Of a DNA stretch of 64,000 bases, positions 35,010 to 43,822 are shown one piece after another. The DNA is from JBFMFR01 sp040752025 (GTDB lineage: Bacteria; Chloroflexota; Anaerolineae; Anaerolineales; UBA4823), in the NCBI GenBank assembly GCA_040752025.1, contig JBFMFR010000038.1, positions 9,668-73,667 on the forward strand. Reading direction: 5' to 3'. Within the stretch, counting starts at the first letter, position 1. Every line of letters begins with the position of its first letter. A model generated the notes under the pieces. It did not search any database. It was not told the origin of the DNA and worked only from the letters and a program-made list of their open reading frames with translations. A program made the translations under genes and the position numbers.

Positions 35010-35249
35010 ATGAACAAGAAACTCCTAATTATCGCCCTCGTACTAATCATTTTTAGCCTGGCAATCACTGCCTGTGTCGACGACGGGAGCAACAATGCCA
35101 ATGGCATTCAGGGCAGGTCTCCATTCGTTCAGCAAACGCTGTCAGCGAATGCAGCCACCGCCACCTTTGGCGCTGAGCAATTCAACCTGCAACTCACAGC
35201 CATGGCCGAGCGAGCTAAACATATCACGCCCATCCCACCTGGTCCATAG
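35010..35249 (+). CDS. Small lipoprotein, possibly cut short by an amber codon
   Basis: 79 residues with a clear lipoprotein signal (MNKKLLIIALVLIIFSLAIT, lipobox LAITAC, Cys22). The mature 58 residues are Ala/Thr/Gln-rich and end ITPIPPGP before TAG at 35247. The same frame stays open for another 96 codons after that TAG, to a second TAG at 35538. I do not recognise a family. It may be a complete small lipoprotein or the start of a longer, interrupted gene. Confidence 0.6.
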   Translation: MNKKLLIIALVLIIFSLAITACVDDGSNNANGIQGRSPFVQQTLSANAATATFGAEQFNLQLTAMAERAKHITPIPPGP

Positions 35250-35540
35250 ATCCATTTCTTCGGCACATCGATAGGCCATCGCTTTGACAAGGCGACTCAT
35301 ACCTCCGCGCGGACTGGTTTTCAGGGAAATATCGGCCAGCATACCCTGTGTAAAGGAGGCGCGTCTTGTCAAGAAAAATATTCGAAGCTTTTACAACCCA
35401 GGGCTATTCAGCCAGACATCGATGCTGGTATTCCGCTACACGTACGCGATATCTTCAACCCTAACCACCTCGACACTTTATCCTATCTGAACTATCTCAA
35501 CCTGAAGAGGAGCGGGTCAAAGCGGTTTCCAAATGCGTAG
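35250..35540 (+). other. Stop-free continuation of the lipoprotein frame, possible pseudogene tail
   Basis: This gap holds no independent gene. In frame with the lipoprotein it encodes 96 residues without a stop, beginning IHFFGTSIGHRFDKATHTSA and including LHVRDIFNPNHLDTLSYLNY. There is no start codon with a ribosome-binding site. Chance cannot be excluded for this length. A weak hairpin CCCGG/CCGGG follows at 35561-35577, just before the convergent WD40 gene's stop. Confidence 0.35.
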
Positions 35541-35578
35541 GCAACGTCAGGAAGAGATCGCCCGGCAAGAGACCGGGA

Positions 35579-36670
35579 TTACTTCATAACCCCCCATACA
35601 TTTAGCACCCCATCTAGGCCTCCAGAAGCCAGACCGCGCCCATCCGGGCGGAAAGCTACGCAAGTTACCGCGCGGGTATGTGCGGCAAGCGTAGTTAGCA
35701 GCGCATCTTCTGACGAGGCTGCCTGGGCATCCCATAATCGCAATGTCCGGTCGCCGCCCGCCGATGCCAGCAATTGCCCATCTGGGCTGAAAACCACAGC
35801 CCAAATCAATGCCTGATACGTTCCCGATTTTCCATTATGGCCGCTGAAACGCGTTGGCTCCGGATATTTTTCCTGCCCGCTCCGATAAGCTTTATCAATC
35901 TCCCATAGTAACACCTGGTTGTTCTGATCACCTGCTGCAACCAGACGACCCTCTGGGCTTATTGCCACACTGTACAACGGGTCCTTGGCTTGAAACGAAC
36001 CCAGGATGCGCTCCGAACCAACCTGGCGCAAACGCACCATCTTACCGTTTACCACTGCCAGAGAGCTTCCATCCGGCACAAATGCGATTGAAGGCACTGC
36101 AAACGTTCCCCCTATCATAACACCCACAACCTTGCCGGTTTCAAGGTCCCAGAAACGAGCGACTGCATCGTTCCCGCCCGATGCCAGTAGCTCACCTCCA
36201 GGGCTAAACGCCAGGTTATTGACGCCCTTCCGATGTGCATCTAGCACCAACGCGGGCTGCGGCTCGTTGTCGAGCTGCGTCTGCGCCATCAACCCCTGCA
36301 CATCCCATACACGCACACGACCATCCCGGCTGCCTGCAGCCAGCCAGGAACCCTGTGGGCTGAATCTCAAGCTATGTGTCAAAGCGCCAACATGTATCAC
36401 GGCCTGTACCTGCCAGTCGCGAACAGTGTACAGATGCAGCCTTTCTCCAGCGGTCACAGCCAGGAGCTGCCCATCTGGCGACCAGGCAACTGCCATGACC
36501 AGTTCCCAGGGTGTAAAACGAATCTCCTTGATCACTGCCAAATTAGCAACATTCCCCTTCGAAAGAGGTAGCAGATCTGACAGATCAGGAGGCGGTGGAG
36601 CAGGTTGCCTCGTGTAAGGCATGATCCACAGCAGCGAAAAAACCAGGTAAAGGTAAGGCCGCCAGCGCAT
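35579..36670 (-). CDS. Exported WD40-repeat protein
   Basis: About 363 residues. An N-terminal hydrophobic segment (WRPYLYLVFSLLWIMPY) suggests export or anchoring. It is followed by WD40 blades with repeated signatures: VAWSPDGQLLAV, LRFSPQGSWLAAGSRDGRVR, LAFSPGGELLASGGNDAVAR, VVFSPDGQLLASAGGDRTLR and VAFRPDGRGLASGGLDGVLN. The ATG at 36670 shares one base with the upstream gene's TGA, so translation is coupled. WD40 propellers here are scaffolds; no enzymatic site is visible. Confidence 0.85.
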   Translation of the reverse strand: MRWRPYLYLVFSLLWIMPYTRQPAPPPPDLSDLLPLSKGNVANLAVIKEIRFTPWELVMAVAWSPDGQLLAVTAGERLHLYTVRDWQVQAVIHVGALTHSLRFSPQGSWLAAGSRDGRVRVWDVQGLMAQTQLDNEPQPALVLDAHRKGVNNLAFSPGGELLASGGNDAVARFWDLETGKVVGVMIGGTFAVPSIAFVPDGSSLAVVNGKMVRLRQVGSERILGSFQAKDPLYSVAISPEGRLVAAGDQNNQVLLWEIDKAYRSGQEKYPEPTRFSGHNGKSGTYQALIWAVVFSPDGQLLASAGGDRTLRLWDAQAASSEDALLTTLAAHTRAVTCVAFRPDGRGLASGGLDGVLNVWGVMK

Positions 36671-37881
36671 CAGGGTCGAACACCCCACAGCCAAACCGAG
36701 CCATCATACGAGCCCGAAACCAGCCATTGGCCATCTGCAGAAAAAAGTAGATGATCTACCCCGCTGGTGTGACCATCCAGAGAACGCAACAAAGCGCCGT
36801 TGCCCACATCCCACAAGCGCACCAGGCTATTTTCGTAGCTGCCGCCGGAAGCCAGGACGCGCCCATCCGGACTGAAAGCCAGGCTTTCGATCACTTCGTC
36901 TGAGTTGATGGTGAGCAATACATCACCAGTGCGGATATCCCATAAACGGATCACACCATCATAATGCCCGGAAGCCAATGTATAGCCATCTGGCGAGAAT
37001 GCAATCGTGTTTACAGCCCCGGTAAACGAAGTGTACAGCTTATACATCCATTTATTCTCTTTGAAATCCCAAACATTCATCGCATACCGGTCAGGAGTGA
37101 TCGCCAGGAAATTGCCATCCAATGAAAAGGCTGCATCTAGCGCTGTGCCCGGATACATGACATTAGCAATCTGCCAGGCGCCCACATTCCATATTTGAAC
37201 GCTGTTGCATCCATAAACAGGACTGGCATAAGCCACTGCCAGATTCTCGCCGCCGGGAGAAAAAGACATATTGCTCAGCCCTTGGTCCACATCATATAGC
37301 ACCCCATAGGGCTTCCAATTGGGGCCATGCCAAACTTCCAGGCTGCTGATATATCCTTTCTGTTCCGTACCCTGGCGAGTGCCCGCCACCAACCAGTTTC
37401 CGCTGGGACTGACAGCAATATCCACTAAATCCTTACGTTCAGGGTACAGAGAGCGCAGCACCTGGCGAGTGAGTACATCATAGAGCAAGATGCTATCCGA
37501 TGTCGCTACCGCCAGGATGCGTTCATCTGGCAGCCAGGCCAGATCGGTAACCGTATTAACATGCCAGGCCGCCAGCCCAGATACCTGCCCGGCGCTTTCT
37601 AAAGAGATTGCTACCAGGTTGTCAGGTAGCGGCGTCTGGGCATCCACCAGTAATGCTGTTGTGGGTGAAGCGGTCTGCGTAGATGTAAGTGTTGGGATGG
37701 GAGTAGAGGTAGCGGTTGAAGTCGCCGTGGGTGTAGTGGTAGATGCGAAGGTCGCTGTGGATTCGGGCGTAGCGGTAACGATCTGCAAGGCTGGCTGTCT
37801 GTGTGGCAGCGCACAGACCACACCCAGGCACAGCACTGCCAGGCAAATAACGATGAGACGCCAATCAATCCGATCTGTCAT
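36670..37881 (-). CDS. Exported WD40-repeat protein with Thr/Ser-rich linker
   Basis: 403 residues. An N-terminal hydrophobic segment (RLIVICLAVLCLGVVCALP) is followed by a 50-residue Thr/Pro/Ser/Ala linker and then WD40 blades (IAFSPDGYTLASGHYDGVIR, LAFSPDGRVLASGGSYENSL, LLFSADGQWLVSGSYDGSVW). It is a paralogue of the next gene and overlaps it by one base, suggesting an old tandem duplication. The linker probably spaces the propeller from the membrane. Function is unknown. Confidence 0.85.
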   Translation of the reverse strand: MTDRIDWRLIVICLAVLCLGVVCALPHRQPALQIVTATPESTATFASTTTPTATSTATSTPIPTLTSTQTASPTTALLVDAQTPLPDNLVAISLESAGQVSGLAAWHVNTVTDLAWLPDERILAVATSDSILLYDVLTRQVLRSLYPERKDLVDIAVSPSGNWLVAGTRQGTEQKGYISSLEVWHGPNWKPYGVLYDVDQGLSNMSFSPGGENLAVAYASPVYGCNSVQIWNVGAWQIANVMYPGTALDAAFSLDGNFLAITPDRYAMNVWDFKENKWMYKLYTSFTGAVNTIAFSPDGYTLASGHYDGVIRLWDIRTGDVLLTINSDEVIESLAFSPDGRVLASGGSYENSLVRLWDVGNGALLRSLDGHTSGVDHLLFSADGQWLVSGSYDGSVWLWGVRP

Positions 37882-37976
37882 TGCAGGTGACCGCCTAAAT
37901 CTCTCTAAAATTCTTACGACACATCCGCCAAAACATGCGCCCCTAATTGTAGCACCAGATTAGCCTCTAAAGAGGG

Positions 37977-37982
37977 TATAAT
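37977..37982 (+). promoter_or_regulatory. -10 element of the M29 aminopeptidase gene
   Basis: A perfect TATAAT at 37977-37982 would start transcription about 44 nt before the ATG at 38033, which has AAGGAG in its leader. No convincing -35 is seen at 17 bp. Confidence 0.45.
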
Positions 37983-38032
37983 AGGTGGGCTTTGTAGATC
38001 CCCCAGACCGCAAGGCGCCTGCAAGGAGTAAC

Positions 38033-39139
38033 ATGACTGACCCGCGAACTGAGAACCTGGCAAAGATCCTTGTAAACCATTCCATTCAGGTTAAACCGGG
38101 CGATTGGGTCTTTATCCTGTTCAACACAGCCGCTCTGCCGCTCGCCCGAGAAACACTGCGAAATGTATTGCGCGCTGGAGGGCATGCGAACCTCATTCTT
38201 GAGGATGACGATATGCGTGAGATCACGCTGTCAGAGTCGTCCGATGAACAATTGGATTGGATATCACCCGTGGAAACGGTGGTCTATGACAAAGTCAACG
38301 CAGCTATCAACCTGCGAGCGGCCACCAATAGCCATACGCTGACCAACATTGCCCCGGAGAAACAACGCCGGCTTCAAATGGCGCGTCGACACCTGATGCA
38401 AACTTATCTGCAACGTTCTGCGGCAGGAGATTTACGCTGGGTGGTCACGAATTACCCCTGTTATGCCCTGGCGCAAGATGCAGATATGAGTTTGCGCGAA
38501 TATGAGGACTTTGTCTACGCCGCAACCTTCGCAGATCAAGCCGATCCTGTTGCCGCCTGGCAACAATTCCAACACCGGCAGCAGCGCCTGATCGATTGGC
38601 TCGCCGGCAAGAAACAAGTTGTCTTACGTGGCCCCAATGTCGATCTCAAGCTATCGATCGCTGAGCGCACTTTCGTCAACTGCAGCGGGCAAACCAACAT
38701 GCCGGATGGCGAAATTTTTACCGGGCCAGTCGAAGACTCTGCAAACGGGTGGGTGCGTTTTACTTATCCTGCCATTTTCAGTGGCCGTGAAGTTGAGGAT
38801 GTAGAATTAGAGCTGAAGGACGGCAAAGTAGTCAATGCCCGAGCTCGCAAGAACGAGGAGTACTTGCTCAAATTATTGGATAGCGATCCCGGAGCACGCT
38901 ACCTGGGTGAATTCGCGATTGGAACGAATTACGGTATTCAGCGCTTTACCAAAAATATCCTGTTCGATGAAAAGATCGGCGGTAGTTTTCACATGGCAGT
39001 TGGCGCTGGCTACCCGGAAACAGGCAGCAAGAACCAATCCAGCATTCACTGGGATTTCATTTGCGACATGCGCAATGATAGTGAGATCCTGGTAGATGGT
39101 GAACTATTCTATAAGAATGGTGACTTTACACTCAGTTAA
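38033..39139 (+). CDS. M29 family aminopeptidase
   Basis: 368 residues, as expected for the thermophilic aminopeptidase T/AmpS family. Family segments are EIFTGPVEDSANGWVRFTYP with the metal-binding Glu, GARYLGEFAIGTNYGIQ, GGSFHMAVGAGYPETG and SIHWDFICDM (His, Asp). It releases N-terminal amino acids using two metal ions in the cytoplasm. The ATG at 38033 is supported by AAGGAG five bases upstream; a longer ORF to 37985 would begin too close to the -10 element. Confidence 0.92.
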   Translation: MTDPRTENLAKILVNHSIQVKPGDWVFILFNTAALPLARETLRNVLRAGGHANLILEDDDMREITLSESSDEQLDWISPVETVVYDKVNAAINLRAATNSHTLTNIAPEKQRRLQMARRHLMQTYLQRSAAGDLRWVVTNYPCYALAQDADMSLREYEDFVYAATFADQADPVAAWQQFQHRQQRLIDWLAGKKQVVLRGPNVDLKLSIAERTFVNCSGQTNMPDGEIFTGPVEDSANGWVRFTYPAIFSGREVEDVELELKDGKVVNARARKNEEYLLKLLDSDPGARYLGEFAIGTNYGIQRFTKNILFDEKIGGSFHMAVGAGYPETGSKNQSSIHWDFICDMRNDSEILVDGELFYKNGDFTLS

Positions 39140-39154
39140 TGGTATACGAGGACT

Positions 39155-40357
39155 ATGGAACACGAGAATATTTCGACAGAGAACGATATGGCAAAAGAAA
39201 ACCTTCAAACCCCAGATAGAGACAGGCCATCCAACAGCAAGGCCGGCTCGCTGATCCAGCAAATCGGGCTCAACATGTTAATGGTTGGCTTAGTGGCGCT
39301 ACTGGGCTTCCTGATCTGGCAACGCTTCTTTGCTGAGCCCCAGGTGCTGGCAGCGCCAGCTTTAGATCAAACGCAACCCAGTACTGGCAACACAACCGGT
39401 GGAGCGGGTGGGCCCATCGCTGCTCCCCAGGATATCGGGCTGACGAACATCGGGCTTTCTCCCCTCGCCACGCCTATGGCCTTTTCAGATGGCATCCTGC
39501 GGGAAACCAACCTGAACACGATCATTCCCACTCGTCCCAGAACAGAGGTGATCACTTACACCGTAAAAACTGGGGACACCCTGTTCAGCATCGCCCAGAA
39601 CTTTGGCATCAAGCCCGAAACTGTGTTGTGGGGCAATTTCGAAGTGCTGGAAGATAACCCCCACTTGTTAAAACCCAACCAGGTGCTGAATATTCTGCCA
39701 GTGGATGGCACCTATTACAAGTGGGCAGAGGGCGACTCCCTGGGCGGCATCGCCGATTTCTTCAAGGTAGATTCGCAGCAAATCGTCAATTATCCAGGCA
39801 ACCCCATCGACCTGACCCAGGTCTCCACCCAAACGGCAGGTATCCAACCAGGCACCTGGCTGATCATTCCAGGAGGTAAGCGCGACATAAAAGATTGGGG
39901 GCCGCCTGCCATTACCCGGCAAAACCCTGCTTCGGCTCGCTTCTACGGTGCGGGGGCCTGCCCCAGTGTTTATTCTGGCGCCATCGGTACAGGCACTTTC
40001 ATCTGGCCGACAACGGATCGCTCAATTTCCGGCTACAACTACGATCCCGGCGTGCACCCGGCTATCGATATCGGCGGGCAAGAGGGTAATCCAATTTACG
40101 CCTCAGATAGCGGCGTGATCGTGTATGCTGGCTGGAGCGATTACGGGTACGGTTACCTGATTGTTATCGATCATGGTAACGGTTGGCAGAGTGCCTATGC
40201 CCACCTGAGCGCAGTAGCTGTTTCCTGCGGGCAGAGCGTCTATCAGGGTGGATACATTGGGGCCCTGGGTAGCACAGGCAATTCCAGTGGACCGCACCTG
40301 CACTTTGAGCTGGTCTTTAACGGCGTAAAAGTCAACCCGCTAGACTATGCGCGCTAG
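39155..40357 (+). CDS. Membrane-anchored LysM/M23 peptidoglycan endopeptidase
   Basis: 400 residues. A cytoplasmic N-terminus of about 40 residues precedes one membrane helix (LNMLMVGLVALLGFLIW). A LysM module (YTVKTGDTLFSIAQNFGIKP), a second weaker LysM-like module (KWAEGDSLGGIADFFKVDS) and an M23 domain follow: HPAIDIGG (HxxxD), AYAHLSAV, and SSGPHLHFEL (HxH). It should act on cell-wall peptides outside the membrane. GAGG precedes the ATG, and the adenosine-specific kinase gene follows within 10 bp. Confidence 0.9.
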   Translation: MEHENISTENDMAKENLQTPDRDRPSNSKAGSLIQQIGLNMLMVGLVALLGFLIWQRFFAEPQVLAAPALDQTQPSTGNTTGGAGGPIAAPQDIGLTNIGLSPLATPMAFSDGILRETNLNTIIPTRPRTEVITYTVKTGDTLFSIAQNFGIKPETVLWGNFEVLEDNPHLLKPNQVLNILPVDGTYYKWAEGDSLGGIADFFKVDSQQIVNYPGNPIDLTQVSTQTAGIQPGTWLIIPGGKRDIKDWGPPAITRQNPASARFYGAGACPSVYSGAIGTGTFIWPTTDRSISGYNYDPGVHPAIDIGGQEGNPIYASDSGVIVYAGWSDYGYGYLIVIDHGNGWQSAYAHLSAVAVSCGQSVYQGGYIGALGSTGNSSGPHLHFELVFNGVKVNPLDYAR

Positions 40358-40366
40358 GAGAAAGCC

Positions 40367-40852
40367 ATGAACCTTTCAACCATCAGCATCGAAAAGCCTT
40401 TGGAGACCAATTTCATCCTGGGCCAATCTCACTTCATCAAAACCGTTGAGGACATTCACGAAACACTGGTCAACAGCGTTCCAGGGATCAAGTTTGGCCT
40501 GGCCTTCTGTGAGGCCTCCGGCAAATGCCTGGTGCGCACCACGGGTACAGATCCCGATATGATCGAGCTGGCCCAGAAAAACGCCCTGGCAATCGGCGCC
40601 GGGCACAGCTTCATACTTTTCTTAGGTGAGGGGTTCTACCCGATCAATGTGCTCAACGCCATCAAGGCAGTTCCCGAAGTCTGCCGGGTTTTTTGTGCCA
40701 CAGCGAACCCTGCTGAAGTGGTGATCGCTGAGACTGAGCAGGGGCGTGGCATCCTGGGTGTTGTGGATGGCTTCTCTCCACAAGGTGTGGAGGATGAAGA
40801 AGGTGTAGCCTGGCGCAAGGGCTTTCTGCGCATGATCGGTTACAAATCCTAG
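40367..40852 (+). CDS. Adenosine-specific kinase family protein
   Basis: 161 residues matching the small archaeal/bacterial family annotated as adenosine-specific kinase: FIKTVEDIHETLVNSVPGIK, GLAFCEASGKCLVRTTG and FCATANPAEVVIAETEQGRG. The proposed activity comes from structural work on an archaeal homologue and is not well tested. GGAG lies seven bases before the ATG. It may be cotranscribed with the upstream peptidase. Confidence 0.83.
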   Translation: MNLSTISIEKPLETNFILGQSHFIKTVEDIHETLVNSVPGIKFGLAFCEASGKCLVRTTGTDPDMIELAQKNALAIGAGHSFILFLGEGFYPINVLNAIKAVPEVCRVFCATANPAEVVIAETEQGRGILGVVDGFSPQGVEDEEGVAWRKGFLRMIGYKS

Positions 40853-40881
40853 CGCATCCACTTGTTTGGCCAACTTGGCGC

Positions 40882-41127
40882 ATGAGCGAAGCGGATCACG
40901 CTCAGTTTCTGCCAGTCGGCAAATTACCAGCCGAATTGCTGGAGAATTTGCTTGCCCGGGCTCCCACCAGTGACGCGCGCCTGTTAGTTGGGCCAGGTAT
41001 CGGGCTAGATTGCGCGGTTTTGGATTTCGGATCATCTCTGCTGGTGCTCAAATCCGATCCGATCACCTTCGCAACAGATGAGATCGGAACGGGGCTCGAA
41101 TATCCAGATACGAATTTTGCTCGATAA
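40882..41127 (+). pseudogene. N-terminal remnant of a HypE/AIR-synthase-related gene
   Basis: 81 codons. Residues 10-68 (FLPVGKLPAELLENLLAR, LLVGPGIGLDCAVLDFG, LVLKSDPITFATDEIG) are the N-terminal domain of the AIR synthase-related/HypE family, normally about 330 residues. After GTGLEYPDT the frame ends in unrelated sequence, and galE begins 11 bp later. The remaining three quarters is missing, consistent with a deletion whose junction lies near 41085. Confidence 0.75.
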
Positions 41128-41138
41128 GGAACAAGATC

Positions 41139-42152
41139 ATGAACATTTTAGTCACCGGAGGCGCAGGATACATCGGCAGCCACACCTGCGTTGAACTATT
41201 GCAAGCTGGACATCAGGTCACTGTTGTGGACAACCTGGCAAACAGCAAGGAAGAAGCGCTCCTACGCGTGCAGGAGCTTACTGGCAAGGCATTGACCTTT
41301 CACAAAGTCGATCTTCTGGATCAAGCAGCTCTCGAGAGCATTTTCGAACAACAGACCTTCGACGCGGTGATTCATTTCGCCGGATTGAAAGCGGTAGGAG
41401 AGTCGGTCTCCATCCCTTTGCGCTACTACCACAACAACCTCACTGGAACCCTGATCTTGCTAGATGTAATGGGCAAGTACGGCGTGAAGAATATTGTTTT
41501 CAGTTCATCGGCTACGGTCTATGGGGAGCCCCCCAGTGTACCCATCCGCGAGGACTTTCCCCGCCACACGCAGGCCAACCCTTATGGGCGCACCAAACGC
41601 ATCATTGAGCAGATCATGGAAGATCTATTCACTGCCGATCCACAGTGGAACTTGATCCTGCTGCGCTATTTCAATCCCGTAGGTGCGCATTCCAGCGGAC
41701 GAATCGGAGAGGATCCGCGCGGCATCCCCAATAACCTGCTACCTTACGTTGCACAGGTCGCTGTAGGTAGATTGCCTCACGTACGCGTTTTTGGCAACGA
41801 TTACCCCACGCCCGATGGTACTGGCGTTCGAGATTACATCCATGTCGTAGATCTGGCTATCGGCCACCTGCGTGCTTTGGACCGGCTGGCGGCAAACCCA
41901 GGGCTGGTAGCCTACAACCTGGGCACCAACCGGGGTTACAGTGTCCTGGAAATCATCGCAGCGTTCGAGCAAGCCTGTGGCAAGCCGATCCTATATAAGA
42001 TCGTAGAACGCCGCCCCGGCGATATCGCTACCAGTTATGCCGATGCCAGCAAAGCCAATGATGAGCTACGCTGGCGCTGCACCAGAGGCATCGAAGAGAT
42101 CTGCGCCGATACCTGGCGCTGGCAATCGAACAACCCGAACGGCTATGAATAA
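41139..42152 (+). CDS. galE: UDP-glucose 4-epimerase
   Basis: 337 residues, full length. GGAGYIGSHTCVELL is the NAD-binding Rossmann motif, FSSSATVYGEP holds the catalytic Ser/Thr region, and NPYGRTKRIIEQ provides the Tyr-x-x-x-Lys pair. It interconverts UDP-glucose and UDP-galactose for sugar catabolism or glycan synthesis. AAGGAAC precedes the ATG. The next gene starts inside its last codons. Confidence 0.94.
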   Translation: MNILVTGGAGYIGSHTCVELLQAGHQVTVVDNLANSKEEALLRVQELTGKALTFHKVDLLDQAALESIFEQQTFDAVIHFAGLKAVGESVSIPLRYYHNNLTGTLILLDVMGKYGVKNIVFSSSATVYGEPPSVPIREDFPRHTQANPYGRTKRIIEQIMEDLFTADPQWNLILLRYFNPVGAHSSGRIGEDPRGIPNNLLPYVAQVAVGRLPHVRVFGNDYPTPDGTGVRDYIHVVDLAIGHLRALDRLAANPGLVAYNLGTNRGYSVLEIIAAFEQACGKPILYKIVERRPGDIATSYADASKANDELRWRCTRGIEEICADTWRWQSNNPNGYE

Positions 42153-42816
42153 CATGGCACCTGGTCAATCCTCCGTAACAGGCACTGCGAAAACGAGCTT
42201 CCCAGGCCCGGCGTATCGCATCCAGACTGCGCGGCTGGTGATCCGCTGCTGGCATCCTGGCGATGCGCTGTTGCTTAAAACCGCGGTTGACGAGAGCCTC
42301 GACCACCTGCGCCCCTGGATGGACTGGGCGGCCCAAGAGCCCGAGGAATTGCAAACAAAAGTCGAGCGACTGCGCCAGGCGCGCAGCAAGTTTGACCTGG
42401 GGCAGGATTTCATTTACGGCATTTTCAACCGGGATGAGACGCGCGTTTTGGGCAGCAGCGGGTTACACACCCGCCTGGGCCCGCAAGCGCGCGAGATCGG
42501 CTATTGGATCCACAAAGATTTCACCAACCAGGGCCTGGTAACAGAGAGCAGCGCAGCTCTGGTACGTGTGGCCTTTGAAATTGACAAAGTTCATCGCGTC
42601 GAGATCCACTGCGCCCCCAACAATCTAGCCAGCGCGTCTGTGCCTCGCAAGCTCGGTTTTATCCATGAGGCTACTTTGCGCCAGCGCGTCCAGTTTAGCG
42701 AAGACAAGTATGTTGATTCGATGATCTGGACTCTGTTCGAAGCGGATTACCCCAACAGCCGTGCTGCCCAGACACCAATCGAAGCCTTTGATGCGATGGG
42801 GCGAAAGATTCTGTAA
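42145..42816 (+). CDS. GNAT acetyltransferase, RimJ/RimL-like
   Basis: 223 residues. YRIQTARLVIRCWHPGDALL opens the RimJ/RimL-type GNAT domain; IGYWIHKDFTNQGLVTESSA is the acetyl-CoA-binding motif and HRVEIHCAPNNLASASVPRK the next strand. The substrate is unknown. The ATG at 42145 overlaps the last eight bases of galE (ATGAATAA), suggesting coupling; an alternative ATG is at 42154. Confidence 0.8.
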   Translation: MNNMAPGQSSVTGTAKTSFPGPAYRIQTARLVIRCWHPGDALLLKTAVDESLDHLRPWMDWAAQEPEELQTKVERLRQARSKFDLGQDFIYGIFNRDETRVLGSSGLHTRLGPQAREIGYWIHKDFTNQGLVTESSAALVRVAFEIDKVHRVEIHCAPNNLASASVPRKLGFIHEATLRQRVQFSEDKYVDSMIWTLFEADYPNSRAAQTPIEAFDAMGRKIL

Positions 42817-42842
42817 GTAGTAAGTAGATGGAGAGATAACTC

Positions 42843-43814
42843 ATGGAATATCGCAAATTGGGTCGAACTGGCCTCAAAGTTTCCGAGTTGTGCCTGGGCA
42901 CAATGCAGTTCGGTTGGACGGCAGATGAACCCCTCTCTTTCCGTATTTTAGATGCCGCTTACCAGGCGGGCATCAATTTCATCGATACTGCCGATATCTA
43001 CTCCATCTGGGCAGAAGGCAACCCCGGGGGTGTAGCAGAAACGGTGATCGGCAAATGGTTGAAGAAATCGGGGATACCTCGCCACCAGATAATCATCGCC
43101 ACCAAAGTGCGCGGTCGTATGGGAGCAGGGCCGAACGATGAGGGACTTTCTCGCGCCCACATCCTCGATGCAGTTGAAGCATCTTTGCGCCGCCTGAACA
43201 CAGATTATATTGACCTATACCAAACTCACTGGTTCGATGAAAACACAGCCATCGATGAAACCCTTCGAGCTCTGGATGATCTGGTGCGACAAGGCAAAGT
43301 GCGCTACTTAGGCAGCTCCAACTACCCAGCCTGGCGCCTGACCGAGGCTACCTGGATGTCGTCACTCCGCGGATTGGCTCGATATGACTCCTTGCAGCCG
43401 CATTACAATCTGGTGCACCGGGCCGAATTTGAGCGTGAACTCGCCGAGGTCTGCCAGGCTTACGGCATCGGCGTGATCCCCTACAGCCCGCTGGCAGGTG
43501 GGTTCCTGACCGGTAAATATCGCCCCGGTCGCCTGGCTGAAAGCGCCCGCGCTTCTGGAACCAGGCGCTATTTTACCGAGCGCAATTGGGCCTTGCTGGA
43601 CGCCCTGGATAAGCTGGGGCAGGAAAAAGGTGGAGCATCCATCTCGCAAATTGCCCTGGCATGGCTGCTTGCAAACCCTTTGGTCACCAGCCCCATCATT
43701 GGCCCGCGCACCCTCGAGCAACTCACAGACAACCTGGGCGCCTCCGGCCTGCGCCTGACTGCAGAAGAAAAAAAGGCGCTGGACGAAGCCAGCGACTGGA
43801 AGCAACCTGAGTAA
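42843..43814 (+). CDS. Aldo/keto reductase
   Basis: 323 residues with the TIM-barrel AKR pattern: INFIDTADIYSIW (Asp, Tyr), IIATKVRGRMG (Lys) and DLYQTHWFD (His) make the catalytic tetrad; YSPLAGGFLTGKYRPG is the NADPH-loop region. It resembles the YajO/Gfo-like AKR subgroup that reduces sugar aldehydes or acts on unknown carbonyls. GGAGAT lies upstream of the ATG. It converges with the HD-GYP regulator with 8 bp between stops. Confidence 0.9.
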   Translation: MEYRKLGRTGLKVSELCLGTMQFGWTADEPLSFRILDAAYQAGINFIDTADIYSIWAEGNPGGVAETVIGKWLKKSGIPRHQIIIATKVRGRMGAGPNDEGLSRAHILDAVEASLRRLNTDYIDLYQTHWFDENTAIDETLRALDDLVRQGKVRYLGSSNYPAWRLTEATWMSSLRGLARYDSLQPHYNLVHRAEFERELAEVCQAYGIGVIPYSPLAGGFLTGKYRPGRLAESARASGTRRYFTERNWALLDALDKLGQEKGGASISQIALAWLLANPLVTSPIIGPRTLEQLTDNLGASGLRLTAEEKKALDEASDWKQPE

Positions 43815-43822
43815 CACCGGGC

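Noticed and set aside
35284..35490. A 68-codon ORF in the gap after the small lipoprotein
   Set aside because: No ribosome-binding site, and a peptide unlike a folded protein. The frame continuous with the lipoprotein is more protein-like.
37650..37790. Repetitive Thr/Pro/Ser-coding stretch considered as a DNA repeat or CRISPR-like array
   Set aside because: It is the biased-composition linker of the exported WD40 protein, with no conserved repeat-spacer periodicity.
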